Source: Phytophthora quininea (lineage: Eukaryota; Oomycota; Peronosporomycetes; Peronosporales; Peronosporaceae). From it: a DNA stretch of 22,393 bases. A model generated the notes under the pieces. It saw nothing but the letters and a program-made list of their open reading frames with translations, did not search any database and was not told where the DNA came from. The stretch lies in the NCBI GenBank assembly GCA_011947345.1, contig JAAVTG010000973.1:1-22393 (forward strand). Direction: 5' to 3'. How positions within the stretch are numbered: the first letter of the stretch is position 1; every line of letters starts with the position of its first letter. Both the position numbers and the translations under genes were made by a program. Shown here in pieces: positions 1 to 8,639 of the stretch.

Positions 1-17
1 AACACCATGAACCTCTA

Positions 18-330
18 ATGATACTCAGCGGCACGTTTTCGTGCGGAGCTAAACGTTGGGCAATTGTCGAAAAAGAGGCTTTTGCCATTGTGGAGACGTG
101 CAGGCGGGCGGATTATCTTGTGAGGCGCCCCGATCGTTTTAATTTGTATACCGACCACCGCAATCTGCGTTACATTTTCGCACCGGTGACAGGATCATCA
201 GCGGTGCCAAAGTATACTGCAGATAAACTCCACCGATGGTCTCTTTAGTTGATGTCATTGGATTACGACATTCACGACATTGCCGGCGACGTGAACGTCT
301 GGGCGGATCTTCTTTCTCGATGGGGTCAAC
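18..330 (+). pseudogene. pol: Gypsy pol: RNase H domain, interrupted
   Basis: The translation from position 18 has the Ty3/Gypsy RNase H signature: a KRWAIVEKEAFAIV stretch followed by LYTDHRNLRYIF, with the DH dipeptide typical of this domain. It runs to a TAG stop at 246-248. The same frame then continues with IHDIAGDVNVWADLLSRW, the conserved end of the domain (G..N..AD.LSRW), so the TAG is a nonsense mutation rather than a true terminus. Around 325 the homology moves to another frame, a frameshift leading into the linker before integrase. The domain would degrade the RNA strand during reverse transcription. The upstream palm domain is outside the window. Confidence 0.85.
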
Positions 331-1887
331 TTTTAGAACAGTCGCTGCACTACAGCTCGAGTCGATCCCAATTTCGCCCCAACTGGATGACTCTTTCACG
401 TGGCCGACGCTCGCGCACTTTCAAACGGCTCAGAATTTGTTTTCGGGTAGTATTCCACATGAACTGAAGACGAGATCTGACGGGATCCTGCATGACACTG
501 GCGGTCGCATTTGGTTGCCGAAGGAAGCAGTCGACCTTCAGCTTCGCGTGTGTATCATCGGCCATTTCGAGCTGCCGGACATCGCACCACCTCTGTCACT
601 TTGAAGCACATCGCCAACATATTTGTTTGGGACAATTTGGAGGCAGATGTTAAGACATTCGTGGCCAAATGTTTTCACTGCGCTAGTGTTACGGGTGGGC
701 CACCTTTTCCTCGCCCGCTCGGTGAAGCTCTCCATGCTGAGAAACCGAATGAGGTGCTGCATTTTGATTTTCTTTACCTGGGTCCTGCTAAAACTGGGGA
801 CACGTATGTCCTCGCGCTCAAAGATGATGCAGCAAATTACGTGTGGCTTGTGCCAACCAAGGAGGCAACAGCCGACACAACCTATGAAGTGCTCATGGAC
901 TGGTTTGCAACTTTCGGAGTTTGCACGTGGGTCTCTAATCAGGGGACCCATTTCAAGAACTCGGTCATCCACGCTTTACAGCGGGCTCTCGGTGTCCACC
1001 ATCACTTTACCACCGCCCGATGCCCTTGGGCGAATGGTACGGTGGAAGTCGTGATGCGGGAAGTTCTCAGGTGCTGTCGTGTTTTACTTTCGGAGTGGCG
1101 GTTAGCCGATACAGACTGGCCACGTGTGATCGAAGTTGTGCAAATGGTATTAAACAATTTCCCTTCACAGTCTTTTGGCGGGGTGGCGCCAGTCACTGCT
1201 ATGACGGGGCTTACTGCCATGAACCCACTGGAGCCAATGGCGATTTCAGATGCCATTGAACCAGCGACCATGGAAGCAATTCGAGCCATCCGAGGGATTC
1301 ATTTCAACAAGCTGCAGAAGGCGTTGGAAATATTGCATAAGAAAGTGGCCACTGAGCGTGAAAATGCACGCAGCAAAGGGCGGAAGAAAGCAAGCAAAAG
1401 TGGTTCGAAGATGGCACAATTTGCTATTGGCGATTTCGTTTTGTATGCAGAGGTCTGGTCGCACCGACGCTCCAAGCTGCGCGTGAAATGGTGTGGGCCA
1501 GCCCGTGTGGTAGACACTTCTTCAAATTGGGTCTTCGTTGTCGAAAATCTGTTGACTGGAGAACGCCTAGAAGCACATGCCAGCCGGCTCAAGGTTTTTG
1601 CAGACGCTACGCTTGGAATCACGGAAGATCTACTGGCACAAGTTGCCCACAACGGAGAAGGCCACGTGGTTGAAGAATTGCTACAAGCCCGCTACAACAG
1701 CGCTGAAAAACGACACGAGCTGATAGTCAAGTGGCGAGGCCTCAGCGAGGAGGAAAATTCGCGGGAGCCCGCTAGAAACCTTCTCGAGGACGTGCCAGTA
1801 GCAGTGAAACATTTCGTGGTGAAGAACCAAGAAACCTCAGGGGTCAAGAAGCTGGCAGTTGAACTCGGTCTGCAGCTGCGATCATAA
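330..1887 (+). pseudogene. pol: Gypsy pol: integrase with C-terminal chromodomain, frameshifted
   Basis: The segment begins in one frame (330 to about 580) and continues in another (about 580 to 1887, stop TAA). The frameshift splits the HHCC zinc-binding module: the two histidines are in IGHFELP and GHRTTS, and the two cysteines in CFHC near 672-683. The catalytic core follows, with Asp in LHFDFLYLG, then VSNQGTHFKN, then Glu in ANGTVEVV. The second core acidic residue, normally Asp before QGTHF, is Asn here (codon AAT at 937-939). From about 1640 there is a chromodomain-like region (HVVEELLQARYN, ELIVKWRGL, LLEDVP), the module chromoviruses use to target chromatin; its usual Trp in the TWEP-like motif is replaced by Arg (SREPA). 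Confidence 0.88.
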
Positions 1888-1904
1888 GAAAATTTACTTT
1901 TAAC

Positions 1905-1914
1905 GGAGGGGAAG
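1905..1914 (+). other. Polypurine tract of the Gypsy element
   Basis: GGAGGGGAAG is an all-purine run directly before the TGTTG start of the LTR and 17 bp after the pol stop codon. This is the expected place and composition for the plus-strand primer of reverse transcription. Its plus-strand orientation assigns the adjacent LTR to the Gypsy element rather than to the opposing Copia. Confidence 0.75.
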
Positions 1915-2058
1915 TGTTGCTCGCGGACGACGTTCTGCCGTCACCAAGCACACTCAAGGATTGAGCAGTTAAGAAACCACTAGAAATACCCGTAGGAGCT
2001 GCCAGAAACCCACACAGGAAAACACTAGATATCAATTCACTTCAAAATTCGACCAACA
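1915..2058 (+). repeat. 3' LTR of the Gypsy element (144 bp)
   Basis: The segment starts TGTTGCTCGC and ends GACCAACA, giving the TG...CA ends of an LTR with 5-bp terminal inverted repeats (TGTTG/CAACA). It follows the polypurine tract exactly. The next five bases, GAGGG (2059-2063), would be the target duplication if the copy upstream of the unseen 5' LTR matches. The partner LTR is not in the window, so the right boundary rests on the terminal motif only. Confidence 0.65.
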
Positions 2059-2087
2059 GAGGGAACAGCTTACTTGGCCACCAATTT

Positions 2088-2253
2088 CTAGGCATCCAGT
2101 ACGTTCTCCATGCTGAGCTTCTCGCGCAGAAACTCGAACCGCTGAGGACCAAGCGCCTTGGTGAAGATGTCGGCTACGTTATCAGTAGTCGAGACATATT
2201 GCAGCACCACCTCACCATCGTCCACGAACTCAGCAATCAGCCTTGCCTCCTTT
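2088..2253 (-). pseudogene. pol: Copia pol: C-terminal end of RNase H, cut off by MULE-1
   Basis: The minus-strand translation gives LQYVSTTDNVADIFTKALG followed by RFEFLREKL and a TAG stop, which is the conserved extreme C terminus of Copia RNase H (T..N.ADi.TK.L). The open frame runs 5' into the MULE-1 end, but only the part from the duplicated AAAGGAGG onward belongs to Copia. The remaining pol lies at 5178 and above. The spacing and frame match the fragment at 5186-5225, so the two were one gene before the insertion. Confidence 0.88.
2246..2253. repeat. Left copy of MULE-1 target site duplication (CCTCCTTT)
   Basis: CCTCCTTT stands directly before the GGGTC... end of MULE-1 and recurs exactly at 5178-5185 after the other end. 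Flanking bases on both sides differ, so the duplication is exactly 8 bp, within the 8-10 bp usual for Mutator-like elements. Confidence 0.88.
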
Positions 2254-2390
2254 GGGTCTTTTTGGGTCAAGTTTGGGTCAGGTCAAGTTCGGATCAAGTC
2301 CATTTTATTGGGGTCAAGTCGGGTCAAGATGCCTTTTATGGGTCAAGTTCTGGTCAAGTTTTATTTGGGTCAAGTTTGGGTCAACCCCTA
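2254..2390 (+). repeat. MULE-1 left terminal inverted repeat with subterminal GGTCAAG array
   Basis: The first 45 or so bases pair with the right end. The arm contains about ten copies of a degenerate (G)GGTCAAGTT motif, nearly all in the same orientation and separated by a few to about 15 bases. Arrays like this are plausible transposase-binding sites, an inference from position and repetition only. Confidence 0.8.
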
Positions 2391-2547
2391 TCAACTATCA
2401 CAGAGAGTTATATAAATTTCGTTTATAGCCACACTAAATACATAAATAGGTACAACGGCACGCATCAAGGCTGCGGTGCGTTGGCATCCGCTGATTGGGT
2501 AACAGAACAGATTTAACGTCAGCCAATCATGTGTCGGCTTTAATTCA
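2391..2547 (+). promoter_or_regulatory. Probable 5' leader/promoter region of MULE-1 transposase
   Basis: This 157-bp AT-rich stretch lies between the subterminal repeats and the transposase open frame. It must hold the promoter if the gene was transcribed from within the element. No clear oomycete initiator or TATA box could be assigned with confidence. Confidence 0.3.
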
Positions 2548-4382
2548 ATGGCCCACGCCACAGAGTCTATTTCCCCCAAACCAGACACGGTCTTCGTATT
2601 GCGCCCCTCTCCGGTCCAAGCTAGCGACGGGTGCACCCACTCCGTTGCAATGTCGATGTCGTTCGACGATTCCATGTCCGACCAATCCGAATCCGACGGC
2701 TTTCAAGCAGAAGAAGACGCTCAATCCGATTCGAGTAGTTACAAGTCTGCTTCGTTCGACTACGAAGGGTCTCCGTATCGTGGTCCAACTGCAACAACCA
2801 CAAGCATAAATGGTGAGCCAGGTGACGATGAGCCAGGCGACGATGAGCCAGGGGACACTGATAATATCCAAGTACCAGGAGACGGTGCTGGTGATGATGA
2901 CGACCCTGTTCCAGGTACAAGTCAACATGGCGTTCCCGACCAAGTTGTGCGCAACGACAAGACGAAGTCGGCTTACTACCGCGGATATGCCTACTCGTAT
3001 CACTGGGGGAGCGGTTTATCGGAGCGTCATCGCTGCAGCGTGCGCAGACATACCGGCTGTCGGGCAAAACTAGCGATAACTCCAAACGCTGCATGGGTGG
3101 AAGGAGTTCACAAACCAGCACGCAATCCTGATCGTAATCAGCCTGCTGAGCAAGGACCTCCACCGGTGACCGTCGACTGTAAAGAGCAGATGCTGGATTT
3201 CACGGATACGCTGGCACTTCGTAACGTGACCATGCCACCGAAACAAGCATGGTTTACTGTCCGTGATCGATTTTATGGCGATGACACGCAGATTGTCCGT
3301 GGGGCGACTAAAACGCAAGTTTTAGGCCGGCTATATCGAACAAGAGCGAAACATTTCGGCCGAGAAATATATGGTCGCATTGAAAGTGAACCTTTGTGCA
3401 ACGTGAAGAATAGCCCGGATCTCAAGTTTTTCCAATTTCACTTCACGTACACGTACTACGAAGACGAAGTGTTGCACCGCGTTATTGGCTGGGGACACCT
3501 CCAATTGGTCGATCGTATGAAGCAGCGGCAAAGCTCTCTATTCATGGACGCAACGTACAAGTGTGTGCTGACTAAGTTTTACCAACTCGTCATTTTAATG
3601 ACTCACGACGCCATTTCAGATGTCTATCTACCGGTGTTTTACGTGTTGACTACCGGCAAGACGGCTCAAGTTTAGGAACATTTGCTACACTTTGTGTTCA
3701 TGGCTTGCGATCAAAAGCTTAGACCGGCGCACGTCGTATGTGACTTCGAGTATGCCATGATAAAAGCCGCCAAGAACCAGTTTCCAGAGGCTCGAATTAT
3801 TGGTTGCCTGTTTCACTTTAAGCAAGCTCTTTGTCGAAAGTTACTAAAGTTGAGGATACCACCCCAAGAAGTTGCTGTTGCTGTGGCCGAAGGTTGTCTC
3901 GACAAATTAACAGTAATTCGTCGCAGTGAGATTATGAACAGAGGGCAACGCGAGGTGAAAATTTGATCAAGGACGACTGTGAAGAACTTGGCATCCAATA
4001 TTCGACGGAGAAGTGGAAACGCTTTTGGAAATATTTCAAGAACACATGGATCAAGAAGTTCAAGCCAGAGTCGTGGAATATCTACGGCTTGCGAGAGGAC
4101 ATCGTGAATCGGACCAACAATCCTCTAGAGCGCTATGATCGGGCACTAAATGAGGCTTTTGCAGTGCCTCATCCAGACGTCACTCAAATTATCGGAGTAA
4201 TCGAAGAGCAGAGTCGGCAGAATGCACAGCTGTTGGACGATATTTCCAACCGAATTGTTCGAGCACCCGCCCACGAAGACTCACAGTCAGCACCAGGAAG
4301 ATTTCCCGACTCCGATAATTCGTCCGTGGTGGCCACTGAGTCATTTGCCTCGTCGGACGAATCGCAATCGCCTGCGTATTAG
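2548..4382 (+). pseudogene. MULE-1 transposase (MULE domain), one stop and one frameshift
   Basis: The open frame starts at ATG 2548; ATG 2650 (MSMSFDDSMSDQ) is an equally good start. Order: an acidic Ser/Asp-rich N terminus with three 15-bp repeats at 2815-2859 (EPGDD); a Cys/His zinc-binding region like FLYWCH (RHRCSVRRHTGCRAKL ... VEGVH) near 3020-3110; then the MULE catalytic core. The core shows Asp in FMDATYK, Asp in VVCDFEYAMI, the conserved IIGCLFHFKQA and, further on, RTNNPLERYDRALNEAF, whose Glu is the likely third catalytic acid. A TAG at 3673-3675 interrupts the core in frame, and about 3945-3962 the frame changes before IKDDCEELG. The C terminus is acidic and Ser-rich. The same motifs occur in the MULE-2 transposase at 15218-17409. 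It would cut and paste the element; this copy cannot as it stands. Confidence 0.87.
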
Positions 4383-5082
4383 ACGGTTTGTATGCACCAT
4401 TTTCATTCATAGGTAATAGTTAGGTCTTAGTTTATGCCGGGGGCTTTTGAGTGTCTGAGACCTAATAATAAAAATCAAGCTACACACTTAGTTGATTAGT
4501 GCATAAGTGAGCTGTTCAACATTTTAATTTATTTAGTAGTTGTGGCACTATAATTTCGCTGCTTGTACCCTGTTCGGGGGATCTGGAATGTATCGGATAC
4601 AAGAAAGTACATAAATATCATGTACAATTACCAACGTCAAAACTTACTCCCGTGTCCCTCTATTCCCACATCGTTCTCATGTACCTGACGTTTGCCCTGT
4701 CACCACTGACAATTGGGCAGGCTAATCCAAATGCAACGCATATTACCATATGGGTGAACGGAACGGACGGATGAGCGACGAACCTTACGTGAAGAGTGGG
4801 ACACAACGGGATTTGAACCCGAACCATGCGTTTAGAAACGTTGACACACACTCAGTGCACCAATATCTTCGAAATTTTTTCAAATGGTTGACTTACTTAT
4901 GGTATTTCCTATCGGTTTTGCTTTGGCGTTATTCGAGCAAATTCAATCAAAAGTTAAAGTTGAAGTGAATAATCACTGCTCGACTGGTACGGCAAACAAC
5001 CTCCTTTAAAAAGCGAAATTTTCATCAATAAAGTATGAGAATTTATTCAATATCACAGAATAGAGGTTGGTCAAGCCACGAG
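4383..5082 (+). other. MULE-1 right arm, non-coding apart from a tRNA-like segment
   Basis: About 700 bp follow the transposase stop. An AATAAA at 4467-4472 could serve as its polyadenylation signal, though oomycetes do not depend strictly on that motif. A short inverted repeat (GTACAT ... ATGTAC) occurs near 4607-4625. A tRNA-derived segment lies on the minus strand at 4798-4862. Open frames in the rest are short and show no recognisable motif. Confidence 0.5.
4798..4862 (-). other. tRNA-derived sequence with A- and B-box-like promoter motifs
   Basis: On the minus strand TGGTGCACTGAG (4862-4851) resembles a tRNA A box, and GGTTCAAATCC (4819-4809) is a perfect B box inside a T-arm hairpin, CGGG-TTCAAAT-CCCG. 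A 3' half follows (GTTGTGTCCC). The 5' acceptor strand that should pair with TGTGTCC is absent and the anticodon arm does not fold properly, so this is not a functional tRNA. It could be a decayed tRNA copy or the head of a tRNA-derived SINE; oomycetes are known to contain such SINEs. No poly-A or simple-repeat tail settles the matter. Confidence 0.55.
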
Positions 5083-5177
5083 TTGGGTCAAGTTTTAGGA
5101 TCAAGTTTCAGAAAAAATAAATTTTGAACTTGACCCGAACTTGACCTGACCCAAACTTGACCCAAAAAATATTCTTC
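5083..5177 (-). repeat. MULE-1 right terminal inverted repeat with subterminal repeats
   Basis: The outer part (about 5128-5177) is the inverse of the left end. Just inside it, GGGTCAAGTT and GATCAAGTTT (5085-5110) occur in the opposite orientation, so the arm could fold back on itself around an A/T-rich loop (AGAAAAAATAAATTTTG). The left arm lacks this internal inversion. Confidence 0.8.
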
Positions 5178-5185
5178 CCTCCTTT
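5178..5185. repeat. Right copy of MULE-1 target site duplication (CCTCCTTT)
   Basis: Exact match of 2246-2253, directly outside the right end of MULE-1. Read with the minus-strand Copia frame, the 8 bp belong to codons shared by both Copia flanks, which confirms the insertion point. Confidence 0.88.
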
Positions 5186-6560
5186 ACAAATCTTTGCACC
5201 TTCTTGCTGTTACCACGATTTGTAATTACCTGAATAGTGCTTTAATTATCGCACCAAATAGTCGACAAGTCCTGATGTAGCTTAAGTTCATTGAGAAGCC
5301 GTCGTGCCCACACCAAACTATCAACACAGTCGCTCGCAGCAACAACTCGGACGCACATGTGTTGGCGGTGACGCGTCCTTGTTGCTTGCTCTTCCACATC
5401 CAGCTGCATCCATTGATTTGCAACACAAAGCCGGTGTTGGAGCGGCTTGTATCTCGACACATGGCATGATCTGCATCATTGAAGGCACACAATCGTGGAA
5501 CGGCGTTCACCGGTCGATACACGAGCCCCATGTGATTGGTACCAATAAGATAACGCAGCGCACATTTCGCCATGGAGTAGTTAGCACATGTATAAGCTCC
5601 ATTGTACTTGCCGAGGCACCGCACCATGCACGCCATATCCGGACGAGTACAAGCGACCAGGTACTGAAGAGAGCCAACAATTTCTCTGAACGGGAGCAAA
5701 TCATCATTGATCAGGCGCTTGTTCTTCTCGATGGCAGGCATTCGCTCGCTGTGCATCTGCGGCGAACGCACGGGCTTCGTCTTCTGCATGCGAAATCGGG
5801 TCAGCATACGCTCCACATAAGCGGTCTGGGACAAATACAAAATCATACCAGGCTCGAAATTTATCTCCATCCCCAGTAAGTGCTTGACTCTGCCCAGATC
5901 TTTCACCTCAAATCTGACGCTCAGTTCACGCACAACAGCATCGATGTGAGCAGACTTTGCAGCAATCACAATATCGTCCACATATACCGTGAAATAAATT
6001 ATACCGTGTTGTCCCGCCCGATAATAAACACCAGCATCGAAGACACACTGCTCGAACTTGAGCTCACCTAGATAAGCGTGTAGCGTGTCGTTCCAAATTT
6101 TGGACGCTTGCTTTAGGCCGTAAAGTCCCTTCAACAAGTGGCACACACGATCAGTCCCGTCGTGGTATCCCTCCGGCTGCTCCATATAAATTTCCACATC
6201 CACCAACTCACCATTGAGGAACGCTGTAACAAAATCTACATGTCTGCAGTCGAGTCCCAGTATCAGAGCAATGATCATCACTAGTCGCACCGACTCGATT
6301 CTCACAACAGGTGAATACGTCGCAAGATAGTCGAAACCAAACATCTGAAGAAATCCTCGAATAGCGAGTCGAGCACTGAACTTTGTAAGTCGCCCTTCTC
6401 GTTTCGCTTCACAACCAGGACCCAGACCGGTGTCAGTATGTTAACGCGTTTCCTTCGAGTTGGCTTTGGCCGCGGTACAAGCTCCCATGTCGCGTTCTTC
6501 ATCAAACTGGCAAACTCCACATCCATAGCAGCGCCATTGTACTGCATGTTCCGAAGCAAG
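5186..6560 (-). pseudogene. pol: Copia pol: reverse transcriptase and RNase H, frameshifted
   Basis: The region starts near 6560 with MDVEFASLMKNATWELV and VWVLVVKRNEKGDL, the entry to a Copia reverse transcriptase. A frameshift at about 6340-6370 leads into a long frame (6344-5226) with FLNGELVDVEIYMEQPEG, LLKGLYGLKQA, the catalytic YVDD motif in YFTVYVDDIVIA, VKDLGRVKHLLGMEI and VGSLQYLVACTRPDM. RNase H follows (FNDADHAMC, SNTGFVLQINGC, ANTCASE). Near 5330-5360 the frame changes again, since the expected ELKLHQDLSTIWCDN lies in the neighbouring frame, which then hits a TAA. The coding sequence resumes beyond MULE-1 at 2253. This is the most intact stretch of the Copia element. Confidence 0.9.
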
Positions 6561-7522
6561 TGCTTGACGCACTCTCGTGGGATTCACCAATTTGCTGACG
6601 ATTCCAATCAGCATACAGCTCATCAGTGATAATGTCATAACCCATGTTGTCGGGTCATAACGAGAATTTTGCCGCCTTTGCTGAGTTGACCGCCGAAGTG
6701 GGGGCTCGATTACTAGTTTTTGGACTTGTTGACGATGTAGGTGTGTCGGTAGTTGAACTCTCGGCGGTATTGTCGTCAGCATCGCCACTGCCGCTGGTCG
6801 GCGATCTGTCAGCAGCACTTCCGGCGCCACTACCACCGAACGAAAACCCATCAGCAGCAGTACTGGCTGGACCACCGCCAAAATCATCATTCTCAATCCC
6901 AGCACCATCAGAACTCCCACTGAAACTAACGTTGAGCGCTCCAGCAGCGTCGCGACCCCCACGACTCCCACTGAAGTTTACGCCCCCGTCGAATCATCAC
7001 TACTATCGTCGCTCGAGTCCTCGCGAGGTCGTTTCCTTGTCGAGTTGAGCTGATAATCATTGTCTGACTGTACTGTAGCCCTAAGCTCATCACTTGAAAG
7101 ACTATCTGGCATGTGCACACTGTCCAGCACAGCGTTCACTGGTAGACGAACAAAAGGCACATTATCTGGCAAAACAATACATTCACCGCCAAATCGACGA
7201 CTCAGTAGGTGCTGCAAGTATTTCCATCCACAGTAATGTCTTCACGGAAAGAAACATCACGTCGTTCAATCAGATCACCACTACGAAGATCCAGGAGTCG
7301 ATAACCAAGCGAGTTCATTGCATATCCTAGGAATATTGTCGGAACCGCTTTTGCGCTCAGCTTGTTTGATCTCTTCTTCTTGGGGACGTGAGCGAAGGCC
7401 ACACATCCGCACACACGAAGGTTCCCGACGTCCGTCTTTATTCCAGTGAGCTTCTGGTAAGGTGTCGTTTCAGCTAGAGCCTTCGTTGGACTCATGTTGT
7501 CCACCTCCACGACATACAACAT
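6560..7522 (-). pseudogene. pol: Copia pol: integrase C-terminal part and linker to reverse transcriptase
   Basis: From 7522 the frame encodes the conserved post-core integrase region (MSPTKALAETTPYQKLTG, RVCGCVAFAHVPKKKR, IFLGYAMNSLGYRL). It stops at 7202; the continuation (FGGECIVLPDNVPF, then a Ser/Asp-rich stretch TRKRPREDSSDDSSDDS) is in another frame to about 6978. Between 6978 and 6560 the linker is Ser/Pro/Ala-rich with no single open frame I trust. The linker normally varies between Copia families, so only the integrase part can be assigned firmly. At least two frameshifts occur. Confidence 0.78.
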
Positions 7523-7525
7523 AAT

Positions 7526-8581
7526 TTAACCCCACAGTGACGTCGGCAAACTAGTCGCCTCACGGATAGCATGGACTTTGTTCAGCAGACTCCCGTTCAG
7601 CTTTTCTACCAGACTGTTCTCTTCGGGAGTGTAGGCATTGGTCGACAGCAACTTGATCCCGTGATCAACCAGGGACATCCTCAGCTTCTTGTTCAGGAAC
7701 TTCTTGCCCTGATCACAAGAAAACAACTTGACTAAGTGTGCCTTTTCCAGTTGTAGAATCAAAGTCATCGCATTTTCTGCGGCCTCACTCTTGTGACGTA
7801 ACAAGAAGCACCACTTGAACCGAGAAGCTTCATCCTGCACAAGTTGAAAATACCGGTTGCCACCAGTAGTTTCAGTGCCCATGTAGCATACATCCGACAT
7901 CAATCGCTCATAGCACACTTTGCTCCGCTTGTTGTGTTGCTTGGCAGTTGTGCAGGTGATACAATCGAGTGGTTGGTCGAAATCCTCCAGTGTCAGCGAT
8001 CCCATCCCTGCAGCCATGCCCTTCAGCACCATCTGCTTCATAGCTTGAGAGTTCATATGAGCAAATTTCATGTGCCACAGCATGAGCGATGAAGGCTTCC
8101 TGTCAGTCGTCACCGCACACATATTCACACTCGCCGCTGCGCGCTTTGTCTTGAGCCAGTAGTGGCCGTCTCGTTTGGCCAATACTAGACGTACGCCGCC
8201 ACGATCCAGATACATTTCACGCTGTTCCGACACTGCAGTCTGAGAATACGATGGTGCCCACCCGTGGCGCTCCAGACGTTCAAGACGTAGCAGGTTACTG
8301 GCGCCATGACTGGCATAGCGAGTGTCTTCGAGTTCCAAAATCACATCACGACGGGACACTGCATTCGTAGCACACACAGTAACTTGTCCGCAGGCGTCAC
8401 TCGTACTAACTGCTCCTTGCCAGTCAACAAACGTCATCGTGTCTTCCTTCAAGCTCGCGAAGGCCGACCAGTTAGTACAAACGTGCACCCCAGCTCCACT
8501 GTCGAGCATCCACTCATCGTAAGAAGACTCCACATCATTCACAGCAGCCACAGAAGGACCTGCACCACGCAGTCTCACCAT
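7526..8581 (-). pseudogene. pol: Copia pol: aspartic protease and integrase core
   Basis: The protein reads from protease to integrase. The protease active site is DSGAGVHVC (Asp-Ser-Gly) preceded by YDEWML. The GAG-pre-integrase zinc-binding module shows H..H...C..C (LWHMKFAHMN and DCITC). The core acids are Asp in MSDVCYMG, Asp in SCDQGKKF and Glu in TPEENSLVEKLNGSL. The frame ends in TAA at 7526-7528 right after TSLWG, but the same frame continues with recognisable integrase sequence, so the TAA is a nonsense mutation. Upstream, a 25-bp tandem duplication (8576-8625) breaks the link to Gag. Confidence 0.88.
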
Positions 8582-8625
8582 TCCAATTGCAGATGACCAT
8601 CACCATTCCAATTGCAGATGACCAG
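8576..8625. repeat. 25-bp tandem duplication inside Copia Gag-Pol
   Basis: CACCATTCCAATTGCAGATG with its next five bases occurs twice head to tail (8576-8600 and 8601-8625), differing only at the last base. Because 25 is not a multiple of three, the duplication shifts the minus-strand Copia frame between the nucleocapsid and the protease. Confidence 0.9.
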
Positions 8626-8639
8626 CACCACTCCACCGG

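Larger units (their letters stand above)
1..2058 (+). mobile_element. Ty3/Gypsy chromovirus, 3' portion (5' end outside window)
   Basis: The order RNase H, HHCC integrase, chromodomain, polypurine tract, LTR is that of the 3' half of a plus-strand Ty3/Gypsy element of the chromovirus type. The window opens inside the reverse transcriptase-RNase H region, so gag, protease, most of reverse transcriptase and the 5' LTR lie to the left. The pol reading frame is broken by an in-frame TAG and two frameshifts, so this copy cannot make an intact polyprotein. It ends 29 bp beyond the stop codon of an opposing Copia pol, which suggests insertion into the 3' untranslated part of that Copia element. Confidence 0.88.
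2254..5177 (+). mobile_element. Mutator-like DNA transposon MULE-1 (2924 bp)
   Basis: The element has terminal inverted repeats rich in GGGTCAAGTT, a plus-strand MULE-domain transposase pseudogene (about 2548-4382) and a perfect 8-bp target duplication. The left end reads GGGTCTTTTTGGGTCAAG and the right end, on the minus strand, GAAGAATATTTTTTGGGTC, after which the two agree closely for roughly 40 bp. It sits inside the Copia pol gene, so it arrived after that element. The transposase carries a stop and a frameshift, so this copy is non-autonomous now, though its ends look intact. Confidence 0.9.

Noticed and set aside
937..1090. Evidence of repeat-induced C-to-T mutation in the Gypsy element
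   Set aside because: One G-to-A change in a catalytic codon is not enough; no general bias could be judged without other copies.
1915..2058. Reading this segment as the Copia 3' LTR on the minus strand (TGTTGG...GCAACA)
   Set aside because: On the minus strand no polypurine tract precedes it, and its sequence is not found in the presumptive Copia 5' LTR at 9754-10120. On the plus strand the Gypsy polypurine tract is adjacent.
4798..4862. A functional tRNA gene on the minus strand
   Set aside because: The T-arm is good, but the acceptor strand does not pair, the anticodon arm does not fold, and the variable loop is too short.
5304..5879. Plus-strand 191-codon open frame
   Set aside because: Complementary to conserved Copia reverse transcriptase and RNase H, with no motif of its own.
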